DNA from: Oceanobacillus salinisoli
Lineage (GTDB): Bacteria; Bacillota; Bacilli; Bacillales; Amphibacillaceae
Length of the DNA: 64,000 bases
NCBI RefSeq assembly: GCF_009733865.1
Contig: NZ_WOFB01000002.1
Span: 248,001 to 312,000 of the forward strand
Reading direction: 5' to 3'
Below the pieces are notes generated by a model, which ran no database searches, was not told the DNA's origin, and saw nothing but the letters and a program-made list of their open reading frames with translations. The translations under genes were made by a program, and so were the position numbers. Shown here in pieces: positions 15,500 through 24,503 of the stretch; position 1 is the first letter of the stretch; every line of letters starts with the position of its first letter.

Positions 15500-15698
15500 A
15501 AAAAGTTGTGTGGCTTCATGACACATGCCCCGCGGTGCCACCCTTATTATCCTACAATTTTATGTAAGGTCACTTTTTTATCTTAAAACAGCTCCAAAGC
15601 CCAATTCCAATAGACCATGGCACTTGTTTTCACCAACCACAAGTTCTCTAAAACCAGAGGGCAATTGTACTTTATCTTTGTCATCACTAATATAAGTT
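15500..15698 (-). promoter_or_regulatory. T-box riboswitch leader, apparently orphan (Trp-type suggested)
   Basis: Read on the minus strand, the conserved T-box elements come in order. AGTGA is near 15683, AGAGA then GGTTGGTGAAAAC form the distal stem I, and GGAATTGGGCTTTGGAGC is the specifier region. The T-box core AGGGTGGCACCGCGG is at 15544-15530. A competing terminator follows, with GTGGC of the T-box pairing with GCCAC near 15510 and five T residues. A TATAAT box lies at 15710-15705. The specifier reads TGG (Trp) or TTG (Leu) depending on register. The UGGC bulge would pair with a GCCA tRNA end, which favours tRNA-Trp. No structural gene follows: OsmC has its own promoter beyond a second terminator. 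Confidence 0.85.
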
Positions 15699-15906
15699 TT
15701 TTTCATTATATATACGAAAAAGAAAAAAGAAAGCAAGTCATTACGGATAAACAGATTCCGTTTAAAAATACGGTTTGGTCACTATTCATTTCATTGCTCA
15801 ATTATTAAGTTCTATTTACAGTTAACCATGGATTGAATGGTGCTTAAATTTCTTTATTTAAAGTTCTATCGGATTACTTAATTGAAATCACAAATGAGTG
15901 AAACCC

Positions 15907-15945
15907 ATAAAAAGGTTAAGTACTTTGTTCGTACTTAACCTTTTC
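15907..15945 (-). terminator. Terminator of the 15962-16168 gene
   Basis: Near-perfect 14-bp inverted repeat (AAAAGGTTAAGTAC / GTACTTAACCTTTT), with a T-run on the minus-strand side. Confidence 0.85.
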
Positions 15946-15961
15946 AAGTGTGAACGTCTGG

Positions 15962-16168
15962 TTAGAAAAAGAATAGAGACGCAAGCAATACGAGAGATAC
16001 GATTGCAAAGAATGGAATAAAGAAACCGGACCCATTTGTAGCAAGATAGATGCCTTTAGGCGTAACTTTCTTTATCACCCCACAGTAACGTTTACCATAA
16101 TAATCAACAACTTCAACAGGTTTTCCATAATATTTACAAGCTTTGTGATAAAGGTGACCAGCTGACAT
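15962..16168 (-). CDS. Small protein with C-terminal membrane helix, probably sporulation-associated
   Basis: This 68-residue protein has a polar, Tyr/Lys-rich body (KACKYYGKPVEVVDYYGKRY, GVIKKVTPKGIYLATN) and a C-terminal hydrophobic helix (FFIPFFAIVSLVLLASLFFF). The body resembles short beta-rich KOW-like segments. I do not recognise the family. It has a strong GGGGGGGAG site, and a YjcZ-type sporulation gene lies 62 bp upstream on the same strand, so a spore-related role is likely by context. Confidence 0.7.
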   Translation of the reverse strand: MSAGHLYHKACKYYGKPVEVVDYYGKRYCGVIKKVTPKGIYLATNGSGFFIPFFAIVSLVLLASLFFF

Positions 16169-16230
16169 TATTCTCCCCCCCTTTCACAATATATGGAGGC
16201 AAAGGACCTTGTCCTCCACCTTCAAGCTTT

Positions 16231-16332
16231 TTAATAGTTCACAAAACTAGTTCCTACGATAATTAGAAGAATAAACAGAACGACGATAAGGGCAAAGCCG
16301 CCGCCATGTCCGTAACCACTATAATCAGTCAT
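16231..16332 (-). CDS. YjcZ-family sporulation small protein
   Basis: A 33-residue protein, MTDYSGYGHGGGFALIVVLF then ILLIIVGTSFVNY. The Gly-rich head followed by the hydrophobic FALIVVLFILLIIVG segment is the hallmark of YjcZ-type proteins, which are common in spore-formers. It has an AAAGGAGG site six bases before the ATG. It heads a short minus-strand unit with the next gene. Confidence 0.88.
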   Translation of the reverse strand: MTDYSGYGHGGGFALIVVLFILLIIVGTSFVNY

Positions 16333-17090
16333 ATATATCCTCCTTTCTTAAAGGGTTTTAATATATGAGGAATATAGTGTTCTCTATTACATTAAATGCA
16401 TAAAATTAATCGATTTTAATTCAACAATTAAACTGTGCTGCGATAAAAATATCCCTCACAGTATTAATTTATGCTAAGAAGTTAGTATCGAATGGACTAG
16501 TAATGGAGGGTACAAAACAAATTTTTAATAACGTGAAAGAGTGAAGGGCATCGTACTACAATAAAGGGATATTTCCTCATAAAACACCAAATACATATGA
16601 AGGGAGTGCCTATGATGTTTTGTTTTCTTCTCTTCTCGTGTTTAATCATCAAGGCATAGGGTTACTCAAGAATATCAGCAAAGAGGAATTAATTCCGAAA
16701 CGGTTGTTTTCCTGAAAAAAATAAGTATTATCTCACGTTTATTAACCAATGTATTTAATTCTTTATTAAATGTTTGTTCTCATATTACATGTTAGAAAGG
16801 CTGTCATCAATCAGTGGCAGTTTTTGATGAACAGGTCAAGAAACAAGAATAGACGCTAGTGGGATTATTGGAAAGTCCGTGTAGCAAACAGGATATATTA
16901 ACACCAAGAAGTGATATTAATTAGTTCGCAAATCATTTATTGCTAACGATATTAGTATTTTTTATAATATACTTAATAGAGTCAGGCAAAAAAATATTAC
17001 ATTCTCAGGGACTGGGAAGTTAGTTTAGTAATACAGGAAATTGTAAATGAATACTTGACTGGGAAGACGAAATATAAGTGAGGAAAAAAA
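16333..17090. other. Gene-poor stretch before the AraC regulator
   Basis: About 760 bp. The left end holds the promoter region of the yjcZ-type gene. A 15-codon plus-strand frame with GGGAG before its ATG (16612-16659, MMFCFLLFSCLIIKA) could be a tiny hydrophobic peptide. Nothing else is recognised. Confidence 0.4.
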
Positions 17091-19433
17091 ATGGTTCAAG
17101 CAAATGATTATATGATCAGTTTACAAGAAATTAAATTAGTGAATCCAACATTAAATCAGGGACTCCAAGTAATGATGCTGATAAGTGGTGAACTGATTGT
17201 AGAAACGAATAGTCGATATTATACGTTAGAGGAGAAAGACCTATTAGTTATTAATCAAAATCAGCTTTATCAAATGAGAGGAAGTAAAAACAATAGGGTG
17301 CTGGTTGTAACGATTACAAATAAGTATTTGGAACAGCACTATCCCGCTTATCGAGAATATCGATTTGAATGTTTTTCTAAAGAAGTCGATATGGGACGTA
17401 TACACTTGGTTAAGTCCATTCGGAAGTTGCTTGCAGAGATGCTAATTTCCAATTATCGGAGAGATGACAGCTATAAGATCGAAATGCAGTCTTATTTAAG
17501 CAAAATATTGCTTATTCTCATCCGTTCCTTTAAACAAAAGGCCATAAATACAGAAAAACATTTTTCCGATAATCGTATTACACAAATCATTGCTTATATA
17601 GAAGAAAATTATAAACATCCGATAACCCTTGAAGACACAGCAAAGAATTTTTATCTTTCTACAGGTTATCTGTCTCGATACTTTAAGCAAAAGATGGATA
17701 TTGGTTTTAATCGTTTTTTAATGGAGATTCGAATGAATCATGCCATTAAGGATTTGCTTTATACCTCAAACCAAATTGGCCAGATAGCTATAGATAATGG
17801 ATTTCCAAGTGCCAAATCTTTTGCAACACTGTTTAAGAAGATGTATAAAGAAACGCCTAAAACTTATCGAGAAAAAAATCAGAAGAATGTGTCGGATGTC
17901 GTGAATATTCATAAACCTGAAGATACTCTGGAAACCAAACAATCAAAAGGTATCCTGAAAAAGCTGCAGCTATTCCTTCATGAAGATGTTAAAGATTCCT
18001 ATGAAAATACGGAGTGGCGTTCAGAGGAATTAATGATTGATGTTTCCCAAAATAGGAATAGGATGGAGGAAATGGTTAAACCGAAACATAATCTTTCCAT
18101 CGGCGAATTAAGGGAAGTATTAAGAAAAGACGTCAGATCCCAATTGTTAGCGGTCAAAAAAGATTTGGGTTTGGAATTTGTCAGTATTAGACGTCTAATA
18201 AATGGATCTACTATTATTCCTGCCGTTGAAACAGATGAACTTATTGCAACAACTTCTCCTTATTACAATGCTGATTTTGCTTTAAGTTTTCTCCAAAAAC
18301 ATGGAATTTCTTTATTTATAAGCGTAGACTATCAAGAAATTACGGAAAATGAACAGCATTATTTTAAAGAATTAGATCAATTTTTGAAGCATTGTCTTAA
18401 TATATATGGGAGATCTTACTTGAATACATGGAAATTTATGTTTTATGAATCACCTAGAACCGTGGTCAGTATGAATGAAATGAGCCGTGTTTATCTTAAG
18501 CTTAATCAAAAGATAAAAGATCTGATTCCAAATATAAATGTAGGAGTATTCCTTCCTTTTTCCTCTAGAAAAGAAAGAACAGGTAAAAAACATGAGTGGG
18601 TGATGGAAAAGAACATTCCAGTAGATTTTTTTGGGTATGAAACCAACCAAAATGAGGTTGTAGACTTTGAAAACCTTGATGATGAACGATTTGCTTTAAC
18701 GGAAAACTATATAACTGACAAAACTGAGAAGCTAAAAAAATACTTAAGAAAGCATCATAAGGAAAAAAACCTTCACCTTGTTAACTGGAATACGTTGACC
18801 GGAAATACCCGTTATACAAATGGGACGTTTTTCCGAGGTGCCTTGGTATTTAAAAGCGCGCTTGAGGTTGCAAAAGAGGTAGAATCGATTGGCTTTTGGA
18901 TTAATACGGAACAACATGAAAATAGGGTGAATAGTAGGGGTATTAGTATAGAAGGAATGGAACTTTATCACTATTTTAGTGGGAAACGTCCAGCATATTT
19001 TTCTATGCAATTTTTACAGAGATTAGAAGGAAAGATCATTGCAAAAGGTAACGAATATATGATGACGGAAAATGAATGGGGCTATCAGCTTGTATTAATG
19101 AATTATACAAATGTCAATCCTTATTATTCAACAGAAGAAACCTTATTAAAAAAATTAAATAAAGACATTCATGTTACCATTTCTAACCTTGAGCCAGGCA
19201 ATTACCAAATCCGAAAACGTGTATTTGATAAGGATCATGGTGCACTTTATAATCAATGGTGGAATTTAAATAGTAAATTTGGTATTGATGAAGAGGTGAT
19301 TCAATATATCATTGAAACAAGTCAACCTTCCTTAGATCTCTTTGATAAAACCTTTGACAAAGAATGGTCATTCTATTCTTATTTAACCTTTAATGCTATA
19401 CATTTTTTTGAAATACGTAAAATAATAACTTAA
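17091..19433 (+). CDS. Large AraC-family regulator with C-terminal glycosidase-like domain (Rsp/Rbf-like layout)
   Basis: This 780-residue protein has an N-terminal cupin-like sensor (about 1-90), a double-HTH AraC DNA-binding domain (about 160-262; LEDTAKNFYLSTGYLSRYF, QIAIDNGFPSAKSFATLFKK) and a long C-terminal part (about 340-780) resembling the GH39-like half of such regulators. Staphylococcal Rsp and Rbf share this three-part layout. The start ATG follows GAGGAAAA. It lies upstream of the duplicated transporter/amidohydrolase modules on the same strand, with repeat DNA between, and may regulate them. That link is inferred. Its ligand is unknown. Confidence 0.85.
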   Translation: MVQANDYMISLQEIKLVNPTLNQGLQVMMLISGELIVETNSRYYTLEEKDLLVINQNQLYQMRGSKNNRVLVVTITNKYLEQHYPAYREYRFECFSKEVDMGRIHLVKSIRKLLAEMLISNYRRDDSYKIEMQSYLSKILLILIRSFKQKAINTEKHFSDNRITQIIAYIEENYKHPITLEDTAKNFYLSTGYLSRYFKQKMDIGFNRFLMEIRMNHAIKDLLYTSNQIGQIAIDNGFPSAKSFATLFKKMYKETPKTYREKNQKNVSDVVNIHKPEDTLETKQSKGILKKLQLFLHEDVKDSYENTEWRSEELMIDVSQNRNRMEEMVKPKHNLSIGELREVLRKDVRSQLLAVKKDLGLEFVSIRRLINGSTIIPAVETDELIATTSPYYNADFALSFLQKHGISLFISVDYQEITENEQHYFKELDQFLKHCLNIYGRSYLNTWKFMFYESPRTVVSMNEMSRVYLKLNQKIKDLIPNINVGVFLPFSSRKERTGKKHEWVMEKNIPVDFFGYETNQNEVVDFENLDDERFALTENYITDKTEKLKKYLRKHHKEKNLHLVNWNTLTGNTRYTNGTFFRGALVFKSALEVAKEVESIGFWINTEQHENRVNSRGISIEGMELYHYFSGKRPAYFSMQFLQRLEGKIIAKGNEYMMTENEWGYQLVLMNYTNVNPYYSTEETLLKKLNKDIHVTISNLEPGNYQIRKRVFDKDHGALYNQWWNLNSKFGIDEEVIQYIIETSQPSLDLFDKTFDKEWSFYSYLTFNAIHFFEIRKIIT

Positions 19434-19439
19434 AGAGGA

Positions 19440-19665
19440 TGTTCAAAAAGTCCGGTGAAAAGGACACATCGACAGGTCTACTAAAACCGCCCACGTCCTT
19501 GAAAAAGAAAAGAACTTTTTCTGCGTGGATGTATCAGCTGACGAAGTGTTCCTTGTCCTGTGGGTAACGTAGAAGTCACCACAACACGCTCGGGGCCCGC
19601 TACTTAAAGCTTCGCCGTCTCGAACTTCTCGGTCCTTTTCATCCTCCTTTTGAACACGTACTTAA
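19440..19665. repeat. Inverted-repeat-bounded intergenic element
   Basis: It begins GATGTTCAAAAAGTCC and ends GGATGAAAAGGACCG on the opposite strand, with TTTTGAACA as the closing half. The body is GC-richer (ACACGCTCGGGGCCCGC) and non-coding. It looks like a miniature mobile or REP-like element of the kind scattered in halotolerant bacilli. Confidence 0.6.
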
Positions 19666-19937
19666 ATGGTCATATTACTGAGGAATCAATGCATAAGGCA
19701 TTGGTTCTTTTTAATGAGGTAAAAAAATAACGGTTGATTTTATACTTGTCTAAATTTGTCATAAAAAAAAGGTTAAACTTTGTTAATAATTGAGCAAGGA
19801 TTAGCTTATCCGCTTTCATGTTTTTCTTTACAATTAATTTATATTAATAAGCATAAACAGCTTATTAAAGAAACAAAAAAGTAATTATTATCACTTACTT
19901 GTGAAACAAAATTAAGATTTATAAAAGGAGGATCATC

Positions 19938-21341
19938 ATGGAAGCTACCAGCTATAAAGGTACAAATAAGATGATTGCAGGTATTGTATTTGGTGTCATT
20001 ACATTCTGGTTATTTGCTCAGGCAATGGTAAATATTGTCCCTGCAGTACAGGAGGATTTAGGTGTTGAATCAGTGGCCTTAAACATAGCCATTAGTTTAA
20101 CTTCTCTATTTTCAGGTATGTTTATTGTTGTTGCAGGTGGATTAGCAGATAGAATGGGAAGAAAGAAAATTACGTATATTGGTTTAATTTTAAGCATCAT
20201 TGGTTCATTGCTTCTGGTACTTGCACAAGGTGCTGGATTATTAATTATCGGTCGTGTATTGCAAGGCTTATCTGCGGCATGTATTATGCCAGCTACGATT
20301 GCTTTGATGAAAGCATATTTTGAAGGTGCGGAGAGACAACGTGCACTTAGTTACTGGTCCATTGGTTCTTGGGGAGGATCTGGAATTACTTCCTTTGCCG
20401 GTGGTGCTATTGCAACGTATATGGGATGGAAGTGGATTTTTATTTTCTCTATCATTTTTGCCTTACTTGCGATGTGGCTCATCAAGGAAGTTCCGGAGAG
20501 CAAAGCCGAAACAACTGGTAAATTTAAGTTCGATTTCGGGGGACTGGGAATATTTATCATAACCATGCTTGCGATTAATATATTTATTACGCAAGGTGCT
20601 GACTTAGGTTGGACAAGTTTACCGACAATTATTGTAGCATTAGTATCTATTGTTGGTGTTATCGTATTTGTGAAATATGAAGCGAAAAGGAAAAATGCAC
20701 TTATTGATTTTAACTTATTCAAAAACAAACCATATACTGGTGCGACCATTTCAAACTTTCTATTGAACGCTGTCGCAGGTACATTGATTGTTGCTAATAC
20801 GTATGTACAAGTAGGTCGCGGTTTTACTGCATTTCAATCTGGTTTACTTTCCATTGGTTATTTAGTTGCCGTTCTAGCTATGATTCGTGTTGGTGAAAAA
20901 CTGATGCAAAAGACTGGTGCGAAAAAACCAATGATTTGGGGATCAGCTATTACTTTAATTGGTGTAGCTTTAATGGGATTAACATTCTTACCTGATCTAA
21001 TTTACACCGTAATGGTCTTTATCGGATTTATTTTATTTGGATTAGGTCTTGGAATGTATGCAACTCCATCGACTGATACAGCCGTTTCTGCAGCACCAGA
21101 CGATAAGGTTGGGGAAGCATCAGGTATTTATAAAATGGCAAGTTCTTTAGGAAATGCTTTTGGTATTGCAATTTCTGCAACAGTATATAGTACTGTTGCG
21201 GCAGTCAGTACGGTTCATGTATCTGCAACAGTCGGAATTATCACGAATGTTATTTTCGCAGCTGTTTCATTATTATCTATTATGATACTCGTCCCAAGTG
21301 CTTCTAAAGAGGAAACGGACGAAGTTAATAGAACAGCGTAA
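19938..21341 (+). CDS. MFS transporter, 14-TM DHA2 type, copy 1
   Basis: This 467-residue protein has about 14 hydrophobic helices, motif A in the first loop (GGLADRMGRKKI), motif B-like IIGRVLQGLSAACIMPATIAL and motif C-like GSWGGSGITSFAGG. This subfamily (EmrB/QacA-like) usually exports drugs or small organic acids by proton antiport. It has an AAAAGGAGG site and a terminator after the stop. An M20 amidohydrolase gene follows, and the pair is repeated at 22954-25694. Pairing with a hydrolase suggests the transported compound is an N-acyl or amide conjugate. Confidence 0.92.
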   Translation: MEATSYKGTNKMIAGIVFGVITFWLFAQAMVNIVPAVQEDLGVESVALNIAISLTSLFSGMFIVVAGGLADRMGRKKITYIGLILSIIGSLLLVLAQGAGLLIIGRVLQGLSAACIMPATIALMKAYFEGAERQRALSYWSIGSWGGSGITSFAGGAIATYMGWKWIFIFSIIFALLAMWLIKEVPESKAETTGKFKFDFGGLGIFIITMLAINIFITQGADLGWTSLPTIIVALVSIVGVIVFVKYEAKRKNALIDFNLFKNKPYTGATISNFLLNAVAGTLIVANTYVQVGRGFTAFQSGLLSIGYLVAVLAMIRVGEKLMQKTGAKKPMIWGSAITLIGVALMGLTFLPDLIYTVMVFIGFILFGLGLGMYATPSTDTAVSAAPDDKVGEASGIYKMASSLGNAFGIAISATVYSTVAAVSTVHVSATVGIITNVIFAAVSLLSIMILVPSASKEETDEVNRTA

Positions 21342-21345
21342 TTAA

Positions 21346-21375
21346 ACAGCAGGACAAAATATTGTCCTGCTTTTA
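21346..21375 (+). terminator. Terminator between MFS and amidohydrolase, copy 1
   Basis: GCAGGACAA / TTGTCCTGC stem with a four-base loop and TTTT. Partial read-through would set different levels of the two genes. Confidence 0.8.
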
Positions 21376-21400
21376 CAAAATCTGAAAGGAGATGATCTTG

Positions 21401-22600
21401 ATGAAAGAACAATTGATGAACATGTTGGAAGAACGAGAAAATGAAATGATTGAAATTCGCCGTTATTTACATGAGAATCCTGAACTTTCTTTCAAAGAGG
21501 AAAAAACTGCTGCATATATCGCAGAATTTTACGAAGGCAAAGATGTTGAAGTCGTAACAGATGCAGGTAATGGTCACGGAATTGTAGTTACGATAAAAGG
21601 TGGAAAACCTGGTAAAACGGTTGCACTGCGGGCTGATTTTGATGCACTGCCTATTAAAGAAGAATTGGATGTTCCCTTTAAGTCAAAAAATGAAGGTATC
21701 ATGCACGCTTGTGGTCACGATGCTCATACAGCTTACCTATTAGTTTTAGCCGATTGTCTTATCCAATTAAAAGATAAGATCCATGGTACGGTTAAAATTA
21801 TTCATCAACATGCTGAAGAAGTACCACCAGGTGGAGCAAAGAGCATTGTAGAAGCTGGATTCTTAGATGATGTAAATGCCATTTTCGGTATTCATGTATT
21901 ACCGATGGCTCCAGCGGGAACGGTTGGTTATCATAGTGGGTATTCCTTTAATGGTCGTGCATATTTTAAACTTCGTTTACAGGCAAGTGGAGGACATGGA
22001 TCATCTCCGCATAAGGCAAATGATGCGATTGTTGCTGGGTCCTATTTTGTCACAACGGTTCAAACGATTGTTAGTCGTAGAGTAGATCCATTGAATGCAG
22101 GTGTAGTGACAATTGGTTCATTTGATGGTAAAGGAAGTTTTAATGTTATTAAAGACAGCATTGAAATTGAAGGGGATATTCGCTATTCAAATAATGAAAC
22201 CAGGGATATTATGGAAAAAGAAATTCATCGTATAGTTAAAGGTACCGAAGAATTATTTGGAGTAACCTGTGAACTAACCTATGAACCCGACTATCCTCCG
22301 TTATATAATGACCCAGAGTTGACTTCATTTGTAGCGGATACCTTGAAAGAGGTAGAGGATAAAGATATTAAAGAAATAACAGAATTCCCTAAAATGTCTC
22401 CATCCGATGATTTTGCATACTTTTTAGAGAAGGTTCCTGGCTCTTATTTTTATATCGGTTGTACACCAAAGGGAGTAAAAGAACCATATTTCAATCATCA
22501 CCCTAAATTTGATATTGATGAAGATGCGATTCTCGTCGCAGCCAAATCAGTGGGATATGTTGTTTCTAACTATTTGGAAAAAGATGAATCAAGAGATTAA
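21401..22600 (+). CDS. M20D-family metal amidohydrolase, copy 1
   Basis: This 399-residue protein has the M20D motifs for two metal ions and the catalytic base: RRYLHENPELSF, LRADFDALPI, HACGHDAHTA and HQHAEEVPPGG, then the dimerisation domain (GGHGSSPHKANDAI) and the C-terminal ligand region (SPSDDFAYF). Family members hydrolyse N-acyl amino acids, hippurate, aminobenzoyl-glutamate or auxin conjugates. The true substrate is unknown. AAAGGAG fits ATG 21401, not the ATG at 21392. It is probably functionally linked to the MFS gene just upstream. Confidence 0.92.
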   Translation: MKEQLMNMLEERENEMIEIRRYLHENPELSFKEEKTAAYIAEFYEGKDVEVVTDAGNGHGIVVTIKGGKPGKTVALRADFDALPIKEELDVPFKSKNEGIMHACGHDAHTAYLLVLADCLIQLKDKIHGTVKIIHQHAEEVPPGGAKSIVEAGFLDDVNAIFGIHVLPMAPAGTVGYHSGYSFNGRAYFKLRLQASGGHGSSPHKANDAIVAGSYFVTTVQTIVSRRVDPLNAGVVTIGSFDGKGSFNVIKDSIEIEGDIRYSNNETRDIMEKEIHRIVKGTEELFGVTCELTYEPDYPPLYNDPELTSFVADTLKEVEDKDIKEITEFPKMSPSDDFAYFLEKVPGSYFYIGCTPKGVKEPYFNHHPKFDIDEDAILVAAKSVGYVVSNYLEKDESRD

Positions 22601-22639
22601 TATTGAATATTGATTTAGAATATTGCACTAAATATGAAA

Positions 22640-22686
22640 TTGAAACGTAATCTAACGGATTATGTTTCAATTTTTTTTTTTTTTTC
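22640..22686 (+). terminator. Terminator after amidohydrolase copy 1
   Basis: TTGAAACGTAATC / GATTATGTTTCAA stem followed by about 15 consecutive T residues. Confidence 0.9.
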
Positions 22687-22687
22687 G

Positions 22688-22785
22688 CACGTTAGGAAAG
22701 TATAAAATTTTAGCAAAGAAGTTTTTCGACGTAGCTAAAATTTTAACGTCCTAAGTATAAGAAAGTATAAATTTGCGCTTTCTAA
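22688..22785. repeat. Short intergenic repeat (TTAGGAAAGTATAAAATTT family)
   Basis: The left end TTAGGAAAGTATAAAATTTT and right end AAAATTTTAACGTCCTAAGT, then ATAAGAAAG, form an imperfect inverted repeat. Related ends occur near 1108, 24380, 31475, 35150 and 57745. It is non-coding. Confidence 0.55.
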
Positions 22786-22953
22786 TGAATTTGGGCTGGG
22801 ACATTATTAAAACAAGTATGTAAGGATAGATGAGCTCAGAGACTTTCATTGTAATGATTACATTATTTTGCAAGGGAATAAATAATTAAATGAGAAAGCG
22901 AGATACTAACATAACAAACACCCATACAAGATGGAAAATGAAGGAGGATTAAT
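22786..22953 (+). other. Spacer before MFS copy 2
   Basis: No gene is seen. It presumably holds the promoter of the second module, but no convincing -35/-10 pair was found. Confidence 0.35.
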
Positions 22954-24333
22954 ATGGAAGCTGCAAACTATAAAGGTACCAATAAAATGATTATGGGGAT
23001 TGTATTTGGTGTTATTACGTTTTGGTTATTTGCTCAAGCAATGGTAAACATCGTTCCAGCAGTTCAGGAGGATTTAGGTGTTGATTTAGGGGTTTTGAAT
23101 ATAGCAATCAGCTTGACTTCTTTATTTTCTGGTCTGTTTATCGTTGTTGCGGGTGGATTGGCAGATAGACTTGGAAGAAAGAAAATCACCAATATTGGTT
23201 TAATATTAAGTGTCATTGGTTCTCTATTACTCGTTTTAGCGCAAGGATCTATCCTATTAATTTTAGGACGAGTTCTGCAAGGATTATCAGCGGCATGTGT
23301 TATGCCAGCTACCATTGCATTAATAAAAGCCTATTTCGATGGTGCAGAAAGACAACGGGCACTTAGTTTCTGGTCTATTGGATCATGGGGAGGATCTGGG
23401 GTTACCTCGTTTGCCGGTGGTGCTATTGCTACGTATATGGGGTGGAAATGGATTTTCATATTCTCGATTATTTTTGCACTGCTTGCTATGTGGCTAATTC
23501 GGGAAGTACCAGAAAGCAAAGCAGAAACAACAACCAAATTTAGATTCGATTTCGTTGGGTTGGCGATTTTTATCGCTACTATGCTTGCGATTAATATCCT
23601 CATTACGCAGGGCGATAATTTAGGGTGGACTAGTTTAACATCCATTATTTTAGTCATCGTATCTATTGTTGGTATTATTGCGTTTGTACTTTATGAAGGA
23701 AAAAGAAGGAATCCTTTTATTGATTTCAAGTTATTTAAAAATAAACCCTATACAGGTGCGACTGTATCGAATTTCTTACTGAATGCGGTTGCAGGTACTT
23801 TAATCGTAGCGAATACGTATGTACAAGTAGGGCGTGGATTCACTGCATTTCAATCAGGAATGCTATCCATTGGTTATTTAGTTGCTGTTCTTGCAATGAT
23901 TCGCGTAGGAGAAAAGCTCATGCAGCGTGTTGGTGCTAAAAAACCAATGATATGGGGATCAATCATTACATTAATCGGGGTTGCTATTATGGGATTAACT
24001 TTTTTACCTAATCTCATTTACACAATTGGTGTGTTTATCGGGTTTATCTTATTTGGACTAGGTTTAGGTATGTATGCTACTCCATCAACGGACACAGCTG
24101 TTGCTGGAGCTCCAGACGATAAAGTTGGGGAAGCATCGGGTATTTATAAAATGGCAAGTTCTTTAGGTAATGCATTTGGTATTGCCATTTCAGCAACTGT
24201 ATATAGTACAGTAGCTGAAATAACCAATGTTCATATATCAGCTACAGTTGGTATAATCACAAATGTTATATTTGCTGCTATTTCCCTAATTTCTATTATT
24301 GTACTTGTTCCAAGGGAAGTTAATAAGCATTAA
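22954..24333 (+). CDS. MFS transporter, 14-TM DHA2 type, copy 2
   Basis: A 459-residue close paralog of the 19938 transporter: long identical stretches include GVITFWLFAQAMVNIVPAVQ and FLLNAVAGTLIVANTYVQVG. It has the same motifs A, B and C. Differences cluster in the last residues and in a few helices. GAAGGAGG precedes the ATG. It forms the second MFS-amidohydrolase module. Codon-level differences are spread along the gene, so the duplication is not recent. Confidence 0.92.
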   Translation: MEAANYKGTNKMIMGIVFGVITFWLFAQAMVNIVPAVQEDLGVDLGVLNIAISLTSLFSGLFIVVAGGLADRLGRKKITNIGLILSVIGSLLLVLAQGSILLILGRVLQGLSAACVMPATIALIKAYFDGAERQRALSFWSIGSWGGSGVTSFAGGAIATYMGWKWIFIFSIIFALLAMWLIREVPESKAETTTKFRFDFVGLAIFIATMLAINILITQGDNLGWTSLTSIILVIVSIVGIIAFVLYEGKRRNPFIDFKLFKNKPYTGATVSNFLLNAVAGTLIVANTYVQVGRGFTAFQSGMLSIGYLVAVLAMIRVGEKLMQRVGAKKPMIWGSIITLIGVAIMGLTFLPNLIYTIGVFIGFILFGLGLGMYATPSTDTAVAGAPDDKVGEASGIYKMASSLGNAFGIAISATVYSTVAEITNVHISATVGIITNVIFAAISLISIIVLVPREVNKH

Positions 24334-24503
24334 AAACAACATATGAGCTGTGTTTTTATTCAGAAAAGGAACTTGTTTTGTGTTAGGAAATTATAAAAAT
24401 TCAGCAAGGTAGGGCATAGGAAAAACTGCACATTCGCTCAGGGACGAGGAATGGAAGCTTTCCCTATGTCATTCCTAATCTAAAAATTAGAAGGGAGCTT
24501 TAC

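Noticed and set aside
15389-15808. Two plus-strand open frames
   Set aside because: They lie antisense to the T-box leader and its surroundings, with no ribosome site and no protein-like pattern.
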